Shown: positions 36,164-47,000 of the stretch, in pieces | How the letters are laid out: the number at the start of each line of letters is the position of its first letter | Position numbering within the stretch: the first letter of the stretch is position 1 | Position numbers and translations under genes: made by a program | The notes under the pieces: generated by a model | Database searches by the model: none | Seen by the model: only the letters and a program-made list of their open reading frames with translations | What the model was told of the DNA's origin: nothing | NCBI RefSeq assembly: GCF_013389455.1 | Contig: NZ_CP058278.1 | Location: forward strand, 558,001-622,000 | Direction: 5' to 3' | From: Flavobacterium inviolabile | Lineage (GTDB): Bacteria > Bacteroidota > Bacteroidia > Flavobacteriales > Flavobacteriaceae | Length of the DNA stretch: 64,000 bases

Positions 36164-37456
36164 ATGAAATACCATCAAATAGACCGGGACTTATTCATTA
36201 AAAACCGCAAAAAATTCGCTGCGGCAATGAAGCCAAACAGTATCGCTGTTTTTAACTCCAATGATATTTATCCTGTTAGTGCAGACAGTACGTTGCCATT
36301 TGCACAGCACCGTGACATTTTCTATCTGTCCGGCGTAGATCAGGAAGAAAGCATCCTGGTTATTTTCCCCGATGCTCCTTATGAATCTCAAAAGGAAATG
36401 TTATTCTTAAGAGAAACCAATGAACACATTGCGATATGGGAAGGTGAAAAACTAACCAAAGAACGCGCATTTGAGGTTTCCGGTGTTAAAACCGTACACT
36501 GGTTACAGGATTTCGAAAAGGTATTGTATGAACTGATGACTTATGCCGATACGATGTATATCAACACGAATGAGCATTACCGTGCCAAGGTGGAAACCGA
36601 AACACGTGAAGCCCGTTTTGTAAAATGGTGGAAAGAAAACTATCCTGCGCATAAAGTAGAAAAAAGCAATCCGATTTTACAGCGTTTGCGTTCGGTAAAA
36701 GAAAGCGAAGAACTGGATTTAATCCAACAGGCCTGTAATATTACCGAAAAAGGTTTCCGTCGTATTTTATCGTTTGTAAAACCGGGCGTTATGGAATATG
36801 AAGTAGAAGCCGAATTTGCACACGAGTTCCTGAGAAACCGTTCCAAAGGTTTTGCCTATACTCCTATTATTGCTTCCGGTAACAACGCAAATGTATTGCA
36901 CTATATCGAGAACAACCAGCAGTGTAATGCCGGTGATTTATTATTATTGGATGTTGGTGCCGAGTATGCCAACTATTCGAGCGATATGACCCGAACCATT
37001 CCGGTTTCCGGGAAATTCACCAAAAGACAAAGAGAAGTTTACGATGCGGTATTGCGCGTAAAAAACGAAGCCGGTAAAATGCTGGTACCGGGTAATTTCT
37101 GGAAACAATACCATGTTGAAGTAGGAAAAATAATGACTTCCGAATTGCTAGGTTTAGGATTACTGGACAAAGCTGACGTTCAGAACGAAAATCCGGACTG
37201 GCCGGCTTATAAAAAATACTTCATGCACGGTACTTCCCACCACATGGGATTGGACACGCACGATTACGGTTTGCTGTATGAGCCGATGCAGGCAAATATG
37301 GTTTTCACGATCGAACCGGGAATTTACATTCCTGCTGAAGGATTCGGAATCCGTATTGAAGACGATGTGGTTATCCAGGCAAGCGGAGAGCCTTTCAACC
37401 TGATGCGCAATATTCCTATTGAGGCTGACGAAATCGAAAGCTTAATGAATCGCTAA
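36164..37456 (+). CDS. pepP: Xaa-Pro aminopeptidase (aminopeptidase P family)
   Basis: The product, 430 residues from ATG 36164, is a pita-bread metallopeptidase that removes an N-terminal residue ahead of proline. Metal ligands are seen as D in L-L-L-D-V-G-A-E and D in S-S-D-M-T-R-T, H in G-T-S-H-H-M-G-L-D-T-H-D, E in T-I-E-P-G-I-Y and E in R-I-E-D-D-V. An earlier in-frame ATG at 36110 adds residues atypical for the family. A strong terminator follows. Confidence 0.93.
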   Translation: MKYHQIDRDLFIKNRKKFAAAMKPNSIAVFNSNDIYPVSADSTLPFAQHRDIFYLSGVDQEESILVIFPDAPYESQKEMLFLRETNEHIAIWEGEKLTKERAFEVSGVKTVHWLQDFEKVLYELMTYADTMYINTNEHYRAKVETETREARFVKWWKENYPAHKVEKSNPILQRLRSVKESEELDLIQQACNITEKGFRRILSFVKPGVMEYEVEAEFAHEFLRNRSKGFAYTPIIASGNNANVLHYIENNQQCNAGDLLLLDVGAEYANYSSDMTRTIPVSGKFTKRQREVYDAVLRVKNEAGKMLVPGNFWKQYHVEVGKIMTSELLGLGLLDKADVQNENPDWPAYKKYFMHGTSHHMGLDTHDYGLLYEPMQANMVFTIEPGIYIPAEGFGIRIEDDVVIQASGEPFNLMRNIPIEADEIESLMNR

Positions 37457-37475
37457 AAAACGCTTATTTTATATA

Positions 37476-37516
37476 AAAACGGTTTATGACTAAAGTTGTA
37501 AACCGTTTTATTTTTT
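37476..37516 (+). terminator. Terminator of the aminopeptidase gene
   Basis: AAAACGGTTTA/TAAACCGTTTT is followed by ATTTTTT. An ATG that would extend the next gene lies inside this hairpin. Confidence 0.85.
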
Positions 37517-37534
37517 CAGTTTGCCGAATAGGTT

Positions 37535-37542
37535 TACTTTTG
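37535..37542 (+). promoter_or_regulatory. Promoter -7 box of the hydrolase gene
   Basis: TACTTTTG matches TAnnTTTG and lies 21 bases ahead of the TTG start at 37564. It supports the short form of the gene. Confidence 0.5.
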
Positions 37543-37563
37543 CAACACGATAAATCCCCACCG

Positions 37564-38346
37564 TTGAAACACATTCTTTTTAAAAATACTAAAATTGCTT
37601 ATTCCGAAACCGGAAAAGGAACCGCCTTGGTTTTTCTGCATGGTTTTTTAGAGAATTCCGGTATGTGGGATTTTTACACCAAAGCTTTTTCTAAAAAATA
37701 CCGCGTTATCACGATCGATTTACTGGGTCACGGACAATCGGAATCTATCGGCTACATTCACAGTATGGAAGATATGGCCGATGCCGTTCATGCCGTTTTG
37801 AGTGAGCTTCGTATCCGGAAAGCGGTTTTTACCGGACATTCTATGGGTGGTTATGTTGCTCTGGCTTTCGCCGAATTGTATCCGGACAATGTTAAAGGAA
37901 TGGTGCTGCTTAACTCTACTTCCAGAGCCGACAGCGACGAGCGCAAGCGCAACCGGGATCGTGCCATTATTGCCGTAAAGCAAAGCTATTCGAATTTTAT
38001 CAGAATGTCGATTGCCAATTTATTCAGTGAAGACAATCGCGAAAGACTGACCGAAACCATTGAGAAGGTAAAACTGGAAGCTTTAAAAACACCCTTACAG
38101 GGCATTATTGCCGCTTTGGAAGGTATGAAAGCCCGCAATGACCGGGAAGTTATTTTACACTTTGCGCCGTATCCCATTATGCTTATTCTGGGCAAAAAAG
38201 ATCCGGTACTAAACTATAACGACAGCCTTGAACAGCTTGAAGGTACCGCTGTAAAACTCGTCACGTTCAACGACGGCCACATGAGCCACATTGAAAACAA
38301 ATATGAGCTGAAAGGGATCTTATCGGATTTCTTTAAGAACATCTAA
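37564..38346 (+). CDS. Alpha/beta hydrolase
   Basis: The 260-residue protein has an oxyanion segment F-L-H-G-F-L-E-N, the nucleophile elbow G-H-S-M-G-G (Ser near residue 97), an acid in L-G-K-K-D-P and a catalytic His in D-G-H-M-S-H. It is cytoplasmic, and the substrate is unknown; esters or thioesters are typical. TTG 37564 is chosen because it lies after the promoter box; the ATG at 37486 lies inside a terminator. The convergent addB-like gene ends one base away. Confidence 0.85.
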   Translation: MKHILFKNTKIAYSETGKGTALVFLHGFLENSGMWDFYTKAFSKKYRVITIDLLGHGQSESIGYIHSMEDMADAVHAVLSELRIRKAVFTGHSMGGYVALAFAELYPDNVKGMVLLNSTSRADSDERKRNRDRAIIAVKQSYSNFIRMSIANLFSEDNRERLTETIEKVKLEALKTPLQGIIAALEGMKARNDREVILHFAPYPIMLILGKKDPVLNYNDSLEQLEGTAVKLVTFNDGHMSHIENKYELKGILSDFFKNI

Positions 38347-38347
38347 C

Positions 38348-41110
38348 TTATTGTATCCGCTCTTCAAAAGGAATTCCGGCGTTCAGGATTTCATTGATCA
38401 GGATAATAATTTCCGTCCGGAAACTGGCCAGCGTCTCCGCCGTTATCATCATATTGAATTCTTTTTCCTCTTTAAATCCAAAAGGCATAAAGCCGTTCCG
38501 CATATTTTTAAAGGATATAATCCCCACTTCCAGTTCCATACCGTTACAGTGCTGTTCATACATAAAAGCATAGCAGAGCAGCTGTATGATCTTATCATTT
38601 TTTATGTCCGCGGTTAAACCAGTCCAGTCTTTTAAGAGCACACTGTTCTTTTCGACTCTTCCGGTTTTATAATCCACTATCCTTATTTTTCCGTTGCGCT
38701 GTTCAATCCGATCCACATTACCGGCAATTTTGACCGGAAACGGCAACCGGCTGTCTTCCAGCACTCTTTCCAACGGGATTTCCAGACCTAAGATCTTAAC
38801 CGCATCATTGTTTTCCAATTGTTTTTTCTCCTCTCTGAGGAAGTTGTGTACGTTCCGTTTCGCCACTTCAAAAGCGAGCAGGTTTTTACCTTTGGCAATC
38901 TCTCCTTCCTTATAAATCATCCGGAATTGTTTTTCAACTTCCGCATTTGATGCACCAAACATCTGGTCCACATCAGGTAATGTCAAAAATTTCCCCAGAT
39001 ATGGACGATACAGTTCTTCCAGCACACCATGGATAATGGTTCCCAGAGTATTCAGAGCAATGTTTTCCTCAACTTCTTCCACTTCGGATATCCGCAGTAT
39101 TCGCTGGTTATAAAACTGAATCGGATTCCGCATATAGGTGGTCAGTCCGGATGGCGAAAATCCTTTTACTGTAGCGATTTCCTTTAAACGCGCCAGTACT
39201 CCGTCAGATTTCGGGATCACGACCGGCTCGTAGGCTTTATCCGGTAAAAAAGCATTGTAAATTTGATGTGTCAGGACATGCTTCGGTCTTTTTTCAATTT
39301 CCAGCTGCGTAATAAAACGGCTGCGTTCCCCGGCATCCAATCCTTCACTTTCGGTATTGTACAGCAGGTAAATATTTTTAGCCCTTAGCAATAAGTGGTA
39401 AAAGTGATAGCTGTAAATAGCATCTTTTTCCTTATAGGTAGGCAATCCCAATTCTCTTTTAACATCATAAGGGATGAATGAATTCGTGGTTTTTCCGGCC
39501 GGAAATTTACCTTCATTCATCGAGGTAATGATTACCGTTTCGAAATCCAGCACACGACTTTCCAAAACACCCATTATCTGCAATCCGGTTAGCGGCTCTC
39601 CTTCAAATGAAACTTCCGCCAGGTCGATAATCTGCTTGTAAACCGTGAAAAGCGTATTCAGGTTATCAATTTTTGGATGTGCCTCATAATAATTAATAAG
39701 CTTGTTAATTACTTTGAAAACCGAATACAGGAAGGCTTTGGATATTTTATCTTCTTCATTATCATTACTCAGGAAGGACTTGATTGTAAGGATAATTTCC
39801 GAAAGCCTGTTCAGCACACTAATGACATCATCACTCCATTTCTCGAATAATAAAGAGAATAATCCGGTAGGATAATTGTTGATTTCGAGCAGTTTTTTTT
39901 GCGTCAGGAACGTAATATTGTTTTTATTCACAATCTGAACAGCATAGGAAGCCTTCGCATACGGTTCGACTAACGGATGCGTCAGGATATCCAGTATTTC
40001 TTTATAGTAGAACACATAATTCTTTTCATCCCGCTGTATGGCGTTTGTGTGAAGTTTGAACAATTTGTGTATCAATATCTGAGCCGGGTTATTTTTACTG
40101 CTGTAACCCATTGTAATATTCAGGCTTTCAATCGTATTGGGCAGCGCATACAGCACCGGAATGAGCAGGTTTTCTTCCCCTAAAACAAGCGCGACCTTGT
40201 CCAGACTTTCTGTTTTGAGCTGCACTTCTTCAATCAGTTTTCCGGCAATTTTTGCCTGGCCTACGGTTTTCGGCGTTCCGATAATCCGGATGTTTTTTTC
40301 CTGGCTGAATTCGTTTACGATCCATTCAAACGGCTGCGTAGTATATTGTTTCCACTCTTTTTTAAACCTTCTGACAAATAGTCCGGCATCGTGAAAGGTA
40401 TCGTTCAGGAAAACCTCATCGATGTCCCAATACACTTTTGCCTGTTCGTTAAACAGCAGTTGCTGCATTATCTTTTCTTCTGCCTGATTCAGCGCATTAA
40501 AGCCTGCAAACAGCAGTTTTTTATCACCTATGGCTTCCGAGAAATGGTTCAGGTTTTCAACAGCTTCCCGGTAGATCAGTCCCTGATAGCCTATTCCTTT
40601 CCGAAGTAGGTGTTCGTATAATCCCTGATAATAGGAGGGTAATAAATTCCAGAATTCCAGATAGTTTTCAATCAGCGTGGTTCTTTGTTCCAGGTCTAAC
40701 GACCAGTGCTTGATGTCTTCAATATCTTTCAGATAGGAAAACACATGGCCTGGTTTTAGCAGGTAGCGGTCAATTTCATTAAAATCCTGCAGCAATGTTT
40801 TTGCCCAGTTAGCAAAAAGCTCAAAAGGCTGTTGTTTCTCTTTGGGCGTTAATTCCAGATAAACATCATAGAATTCAAACAGCAATTCAATACTATCGCA
40901 GGTGCGAATGCCGGCAACATTTTGAATAAAGTCTTCGATACTGATGATTTCGGGAGCGAATACCGTTCCGTTCAATTGTTTTTTCAGCGCTTCTATTAAA
41001 AATATTTTCGCCCTTTTGTTGGGTAAAACAATTGTAATCCCGGACAGGTTTTCCTGGTATTGCGATACGATTTCGCTGCTTAATTTATCTAAAAAGGAAT
41101 AATTCACCAT
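38348..41110 (-). CDS. AddB-like PD-(D/E)XK nuclease subunit
   Basis: The 920-residue protein begins with I-V-L-P-N-K-R-A-K-I-F and ends with a PD-(D/E)XK nuclease domain whose core reads G-N-V-D-R-I...I-V-D-Y-K-T-G (near residue 790). This is the layout of AddB, which with AddA resects double-strand breaks for recombination and degrades foreign linear DNA. The AddB four-Cys iron-sulfur cluster is not evident. The helicase partner is at 44,069, with ompA and kbl between them. Confidence 0.85.
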   Translation of the reverse strand: MVNYSFLDKLSSEIVSQYQENLSGITIVLPNKRAKIFLIEALKKQLNGTVFAPEIISIEDFIQNVAGIRTCDSIELLFEFYDVYLELTPKEKQQPFELFANWAKTLLQDFNEIDRYLLKPGHVFSYLKDIEDIKHWSLDLEQRTTLIENYLEFWNLLPSYYQGLYEHLLRKGIGYQGLIYREAVENLNHFSEAIGDKKLLFAGFNALNQAEEKIMQQLLFNEQAKVYWDIDEVFLNDTFHDAGLFVRRFKKEWKQYTTQPFEWIVNEFSQEKNIRIIGTPKTVGQAKIAGKLIEEVQLKTESLDKVALVLGEENLLIPVLYALPNTIESLNITMGYSSKNNPAQILIHKLFKLHTNAIQRDEKNYVFYYKEILDILTHPLVEPYAKASYAVQIVNKNNITFLTQKKLLEINNYPTGLFSLLFEKWSDDVISVLNRLSEIILTIKSFLSNDNEEDKISKAFLYSVFKVINKLINYYEAHPKIDNLNTLFTVYKQIIDLAEVSFEGEPLTGLQIMGVLESRVLDFETVIITSMNEGKFPAGKTTNSFIPYDVKRELGLPTYKEKDAIYSYHFYHLLLRAKNIYLLYNTESEGLDAGERSRFITQLEIEKRPKHVLTHQIYNAFLPDKAYEPVVIPKSDGVLARLKEIATVKGFSPSGLTTYMRNPIQFYNQRILRISEVEEVEENIALNTLGTIIHGVLEELYRPYLGKFLTLPDVDQMFGASNAEVEKQFRMIYKEGEIAKGKNLLAFEVAKRNVHNFLREEKKQLENNDAVKILGLEIPLERVLEDSRLPFPVKIAGNVDRIEQRNGKIRIVDYKTGRVEKNSVLLKDWTGLTADIKNDKIIQLLCYAFMYEQHCNGMELEVGIISFKNMRNGFMPFGFKEEKEFNMMITAETLASFRTEIIILINEILNAGIPFEERIQ

Positions 41111-41265
41111 TTATTTTTTTTGCAGATAACTGCCTTGGAAATTTTTAACTGTATTGAAAGCCAAACTGGTTATGGCTGATTTTATTTCCATGCAGAATAA
41201 AAATTATGCCTCCATAAAGTTAGGAAAATTGACCTTCAAAAAAAGCAATCAGCCACAATTATGAA

Positions 41266-41298
41266 TAAAAAAAAACGTCCCGATAAATCGGGACGTTT
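41266..41298 (-). terminator. Terminator of the ompA-family gene
   Basis: AAACGTCCCGAT/ATCGGGACGTTT forms a 12-base stem with only two loop bases and a T run on the minus strand. Confidence 0.9.
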
Positions 41299-41323
41299 CA
41301 TTTATTTAGGTATGTGAATTAAA

Positions 41324-42727
41324 TTATTTGATTAATTTAACCTCAACACGTCTGTTGTTAGCTTTACCTTTAGCTGTTTTGTTAGTATCGATTGGTTTAG
41401 ATTCACCATATCCGATTGAAGATAATCTTTCGAAATCGATTCCGTTTTCGATTAAATAATCTTTAACAGCTTTAGCTCTTTCTTCAGATAATTTTTGGTT
41501 GAATGCATCTTTACCATCGCTATCCGTGTGACCTTCAATGCTGAATCTAGCATGAGGATATTCTTTCAAGATTGCAGTGATTGACTGTAATACTGGGAAA
41601 GTTTGTTTTTGGAAAGTAGCTTTACCAGAGTTGAATAAGATTGTTTTAGCGTAAGCATTTAATTTTTTGATAGTCTCGTCAGAAACTTCAGGACATCCGT
41701 TGTTAGCAACAGTTCCTTTAACGTCTGGACATTTATCATCTTTATCAGCTACACCGTCACCATCTCTATCTGGCCAAGGACAACCTGCATTTTCTTTAGG
41801 ACCTTTTACAGAAGGACATTTGTCTAAGTTATCTGGCACACCGTCACCGTCTGTATCAGGACATCCGTTGAATTGTTTTAAACCAGCTACTTCAGGACAA
41901 GCATCATCTTTATCAGCGATACCATCACCGTCTGTATCAGGACATCCCTGGAATTCTTTAAGACCAGCTACATCCGGACAAGCATCATCTTTATCTGGAA
42001 TACCGTCACCGTCTGTATCAGGACAACCTTGGAATTCTTTTAAACCAGCTACATCTGGACAAGCGTCATCTTTATCATAGATTCCGTCTCCGTCTGTATC
42101 TTTACCTCCAAATTTGAAAGTAATACCAGCGAAATGCTGCATATGAGAAGGAACATCAACAGAAGGATTTCTTGTCTCATCAAATGAATGCTTGTAAGTT
42201 GAACGGAAAGATAAACCTACGTTTTCAGAGAACCAGAAAGTTAAACCTAAACCTCCGTTTACAGTTCCTGTACTAGCATCTCCAAAGAAAGTATAACCTC
42301 CACCAATGTGAGCAGAAGGATCAATAACTTTAGATCCGATTAAATTCATGAAGCTATAGTTGATAACCCCATCGATACCGTAGTAAGAAAGATCACCAGG
42401 ATTTACAACAGTGTAATCTCCAGGAATCGTAACTCTTGGCTCTACGAATCTTGTAATTTTATTTACCGATCCAGTCACTCCGAAAGAGAAGTTATCTCCT
42501 ACGTGTCTAGAAACATTAACGAAAGAAACAGAAGGGATAATATTCCAATTATCTCTTACGTTAAAATACTGTGAAAATTGTTCTTCTAATTTCTTGCTGG
42601 CACTGAATCTTGTGTCTACAGCGTTCGCACCAATAGTAATAGCCCAAGGGTTATTGCTATCCTGAGCCTGCGAACTAAGACCCGCAAACATCAATGCTGC
42701 TACGAATAATTTGTTTAGATGTCTCAT
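41324..42727 (-). CDS. OmpA family outer membrane protein with TSP3 calcium repeats
   Basis: The 467-residue protein has a signal peptide ending near S-S-Q-A-Q, an N-terminal beta-barrel (about 25-210), a run of thrombospondin type 3 repeats (D-x-D-G-D-G-x-x-D-x-x-D-x-C-P, about 210-345) that bind calcium, and an OmpA C-terminal peptidoglycan-binding domain with E-G-H-T-D-S-D-G. It ties the outer membrane to the cell wall and is likely abundant, in keeping with its consensus promoter. Confidence 0.93.
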   Translation of the reverse strand: MRHLNKLFVAALMFAGLSSQAQDSNNPWAITIGANAVDTRFSASKKLEEQFSQYFNVRDNWNIIPSVSFVNVSRHVGDNFSFGVTGSVNKITRFVEPRVTIPGDYTVVNPGDLSYYGIDGVINYSFMNLIGSKVIDPSAHIGGGYTFFGDASTGTVNGGLGLTFWFSENVGLSFRSTYKHSFDETRNPSVDVPSHMQHFAGITFKFGGKDTDGDGIYDKDDACPDVAGLKEFQGCPDTDGDGIPDKDDACPDVAGLKEFQGCPDTDGDGIADKDDACPEVAGLKQFNGCPDTDGDGVPDNLDKCPSVKGPKENAGCPWPDRDGDGVADKDDKCPDVKGTVANNGCPEVSDETIKKLNAYAKTILFNSGKATFQKQTFPVLQSITAILKEYPHARFSIEGHTDSDGKDAFNQKLSEERAKAVKDYLIENGIDFERLSSIGYGESKPIDTNKTAKGKANNRRVEVKLIK

Positions 42728-42764
42728 ACTTTTTTTATTTAATTACAATACGTTATAATTACAG

Positions 42765-42794
42765 CAAAAGTAAGATGTAAAATATTAACTACAA
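42765..42794 (-). promoter_or_regulatory. Promoter of the ompA-family gene
   Basis: On the minus strand TTG (42794-42792), a 19-base spacer and TACTTTTG (42772-42765) match the consensus fully. Confidence 0.75.
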
Positions 42795-42836
42795 AGCAAT
42801 TTGTTAAAAAATTCGCTTTTTCTTACTAAAAACTTC

Positions 42837-44033
42837 TTATTGAATTACTCCCAATGCTTTTCCAACCTCTTTAAATGCATTTATTGCCTTATCCAGATGC
42901 TCTTTTGAATGAGCCGCAGACAGTTGTACTCTTATTCTTGCTTTATCCTTAGGAACCACCGGGAAGAAGAATCCGATTACATAGATTCCTTTTTTCAGCA
43001 ATTCATCTGCCATTACCTGAGAAAGTTTCGCATCATACAGCATTACCGGTACAATTGCCGAATCGCCGTCAATAATATCAAATCCGGCTTCTTTCATTCC
43101 GGTTTTAAAATAATTGGTATTCCACTCCAGTTTATCTCTTAAAGCAGTGTCTTTTTCCAACAATTCAAACACTTTTATTGAAGCTCCCACAATTGAAGGC
43201 GCCAAAGAGTTTGAAAACAAATACGGACGGGAACGCTGTCTTAAAATTTCGATAATTTCTTTTTTAGCGGTGGTATAACCTCCCATTGCTCCACCCAAAG
43301 CTTTTCCTAATGTTCCGGTGATGATATCCACACGACCCATAACGTTTTTAGCTTCCAATGTTCCTTTTCCGGTTGCTCCGATAAATCCTGCCGCATGGCA
43401 CTCGTCTACCATAACCATTGCATCATATTTGTCTGCCAGATCACAGATTTTATCCAAAGGCGCTACCAGTCCGTCCATTGAAAAGACCCCATCGGTAACG
43501 ATCAGTTTGAAGCGTCTTCCTTCTTCATTTGCCTTGATAAGCTGCTGCTCCAAATCGGCCATATTATTGTTTTCATAACGGTAACGTGCCGCTTTACACA
43601 AACGCACTCCGTCAATAATAGACGCGTGGTTTAAGCTATCGGAAATAATTGCATCCTCCTCACCCAATAACGGTTCAAAAACACCTCCGTTAGCATCAAA
43701 AGCTGCTGCATAAAGGATCGTATCTTCCGTTCCGTAAAAGTTGGCTATTTTTTGTTCTAATGTTTTATGAATATCCTGAGTTCCGCAGATAAAACGTACA
43801 GACGACATTCCGAAACCGTGTGTATCCAAAGCATCTTTCGCTGCCTGAACCACTTCCGGATGAGAAGACAAGCCTAAGTAGTTATTGGCACAAAAATTTA
43901 AAACGGTTTCGCCGGAAGCAATTTTAATTTCGGCTCCCTGCGGAGAAGTAATGATTCTTTCTTTTTTAAACAATCCGTTTTCCTGAATTGTATTTAATTC
44001 GTTTTGCAAATAATCTTTGATTTTTCCGTACAT
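42837..44033 (-). CDS. kbl: Glycine C-acetyltransferase (2-amino-3-ketobutyrate CoA ligase)
   Basis: The 398-residue PLP enzyme of the alpha-oxoamine synthase family works in threonine breakdown to glycine. It shows C-A-N-N-Y-L-G-L near residue 48, [11 protein letters not shown] near 209 and the PLP lysine in G-T-L-G-K-A-L-G-G (Lys244). Length and sequence fit KBL better than serine palmitoyltransferase or AONS. It lies between the AddA- and AddB-like genes. Confidence 0.93.
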   Translation of the reverse strand: MYGKIKDYLQNELNTIQENGLFKKERIITSPQGAEIKIASGETVLNFCANNYLGLSSHPEVVQAAKDALDTHGFGMSSVRFICGTQDIHKTLEQKIANFYGTEDTILYAAAFDANGGVFEPLLGEEDAIISDSLNHASIIDGVRLCKAARYRYENNNMADLEQQLIKANEEGRRFKLIVTDGVFSMDGLVAPLDKICDLADKYDAMVMVDECHAAGFIGATGKGTLEAKNVMGRVDIITGTLGKALGGAMGGYTTAKKEIIEILRQRSRPYLFSNSLAPSIVGASIKVFELLEKDTALRDKLEWNTNYFKTGMKEAGFDIIDGDSAIVPVMLYDAKLSQVMADELLKKGIYVIGFFFPVVPKDKARIRVQLSAAHSKEHLDKAINAFKEVGKALGVIQ

Positions 44034-44068
44034 GATATGCTGTTTATTCGGTTATGCTATTTATTCGG

Positions 44069-47000
44069 TTACAAATGTATCACATTTAAAGTTTCCCCTA
44101 TATACACCAGGGTCTTTTTCATCACTTCAAATCCCATCTCTTCCAATGCCATTTTGTACTCTTCCAGCTGTTTTTCATACTTCGCCTGATGCATCCCGGT
44201 TTTATAATCCAGCAAATAGGCTTTCCGTTCTTTTAAAACCACTCTGTCCGGTTTAATGGTTCTGTTCCCTTTTTTAATAATACTCTGTTCTTTGTAAACC
44301 ACATTGCCTTCTTCAAAAAACAATTGCAGTTCGGGATGCTCCACAATTTCCCACAGGGTTTTTTCTACTTCTTCCTTTTGCGTATGCGTTATCAGTCCGC
44401 TTTCCTGCGCCTTGATTATCGCCAGCGGGATATCGTTGCCGGTTTTTACAAAAGACAGGATCTCATGGAGTACATTTCCAAATTCAATAGCTCTTTCCTG
44501 AGCCGTTCCCCACATCAAAGCTTCTCTTTGGGCGATTTTCACGGCCTTAGGATCTAATTTCTCCTGAACTACCGTAATCAGCTGCTGTTGCTCTCCCTGC
44601 GGTCTGGCTACAGATTTTCGTTCCGGTGTTCCAAATTCGAAGATTCTTTTTTCCTCCTGATATACGCCTTTATAATCCAGATATTTAATAAAATAGGAGG
44701 ACATATTGTTTTTCAGCTCGCCTTTACTGCTCACATTTTTACCGGAGATAATATACAGCTGTTCTTCCGCCCTCGTAAGTGCCACATACAAAACGTTGAT
44801 ATTGTCCAGTAAATCCTGCTGGCTTTTTTCTTCATAGACCAAAGCGGCTTTTTCGCCATATTCCGACACTTCTTTCCTGACATCCACCAATGCTTTCGAA
44901 ATAGCAAAATCGGCTTCATCCATTTCCAGCCACATTTTACTTCGCGGCGCGCGCGCATAGTCTTCTTCCGCAAACGGGAAAATAACCACCGGAAATTCAA
45001 GTCCTTTCGATTTGTGGATCGTCATGATCCGGACAGCATCATTACCTTCCGGTGACGGAATACTGAATTTCGATCCGTTTTTATCCCAGTATTCCAAAAA
45101 GTCGGCAATTCCGGATTGTGTTCTCACATCTCTTTCCAATACCAGATCCAGGAAATACTGTACGTAGGAAATCGTACTTTTTTCTTTTATAAAAACGGCC
45201 ACAATAATTTCCACCGCTTCATACAGGGATTTTTTACGGCAGTCTTTAAACGAGATGATAATCCCCAGTTCGTGCAGCCATTGTTCCAATCCTTCTTCCG
45301 TTTCCTGCTGCATACCTTTTTCGATACAATCGTGAACCGGCAGCTGCGTTTGCCTGTATTGCGCAACGAAATACAAAAAGGCAGCTTTCGCTTCTTTATC
45401 GTTATTGTTTTTCAGGTATCGCAGTACATTCAGGATCAAACGCACCTCTGTGGCATTTTCAATTAACAGGGTTTCCGACGAGAGTATCTTAACCGAATTT
45501 TCGGTTAGAAAATTTGCCAGCGCCACACCCGAAGAGCGCTTACGGGTAAGCAACACGATATCTTTATAGGCAAAACCTTTAGCCACTACTTCTTTAATGG
45601 TCTGCAATGTCGCTTTCAGGTACAACTGCTCTTTTCCATCCGCTTCTTCCTCGTTGTTTTCGTCGGCCTCCACTACATCCGGAATAAACGAAATATTCAC
45701 ATAGCCGCCGGTTTTAGCATTTACCTGCTGATGGCTGTGGTTCCTGTACAGATCCTGATAATCCGCATTGGAAAACTCATCAGACAGCATGGCAAAAAAG
45801 GCGTTGTTGAATTCGATGACTTCCGAATAGCTCCGGAAATTTTTCTCCAGACGCACCAATTGCTTGTCCGGATTTGAAAAAGGGTTCCGGCATTTGCTCA
45901 AAGCAATAAACTGCTCTGCTTTACCGCCCCGCCATCTGTAAATGGATTGTTTCGGATCGCCCACGATCATCAGCGAGCCTCTTGTTCCGCTCAGATCTTC
46001 GCTCGACAGCGCATTATCGATTAACGGAATCAGGTTGTGCCACTGCATTTCGGAAGTATCCTGAAATTCGTCTATAAAAAAATGTTTGTACCGTTCCCCC
46101 AGACGCTCATAGATAAAAGGAGCCGGCTGGTTCTGAATTTCTTTATAAATAATCGCATTGAACTCGGAAATAGACAGGATATTCTGTTCTTTCTGAATCC
46201 GCTCCAGTTCTTTACTAATGGAGTTCAGCAGCGATAAGGGTGTAATATTTTTTAGAAAGGCCTCATAAAAACTTTTCTTTTCATAGTTTTTATAGACTTC
46301 CTCCAGCAACGTTATTAACGTTCCGGATATGCTTTCTATAATTTCTTTGTCTTTTGCCGTTTTATTAACGGCTATATCTTCGGCTTCCCGGAATTTTTTA
46401 TGGCTGCTTTTCAGTTCTCCTTTCTGAATGTATCCCAAATGATTCGGAAAAGTTCCGCGGGAAAACGATTTTAAATCGATGCCTTTGCTTTCAATCAACG
46501 CCATTGCCTCATCGGCTTTCGCCACACAATCGGCTTCCAGTTTTGCAATAGCAGCTGTTAACTGCTGTTTGATGACCTGGAATTCCTCAATTGTTTTATC
46601 CTGGAAATTAACGATCTCATTCCGGTTGTTTTCATTCATCAGCAGCCTGCCCACATCCAGTAATTCCCCGGTAACGTCCCAGCTTTTATCATTATCCGTT
46701 TTATCAACTGAAAAGTCTACCAGGATATTGGTCAGTTCATGGTCTTCCCCGGCTTTGGCGACTATAGCATCAACCGCTTCCTGCAATAACGAATCGGTTT
46801 CCAGAGAAACGTCAAACGTGACCGGAAGATTCAGATCATGTGCAAACGCACGAATAACCTTATGGGTGAATTTATCAATGGTCGAAATATCAAACGAGGC
46901 ATAATTGTGAATGATATTTTTAATAATAGCTTTCGATTTATCTTTAATCGTAACCAGACTGAGCCGTATTTCGGCAGCAATATCCTGCATCAGGTCCATT

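Noticed and set aside
37486..37563. N-terminal extension of the alpha/beta hydrolase from ATG 37486
   Set aside because: The ATG lies inside the terminator of the previous gene and upstream of the -7 box; the added residues do not fit the fold.
41667..42080. Plus-strand open frame of 137 codons across the ompA-family gene
   Set aside because: It is the antisense shadow of the Asp/Gly/Cys/Pro-rich TSP3 repeats; its own repeated text mirrors theirs.
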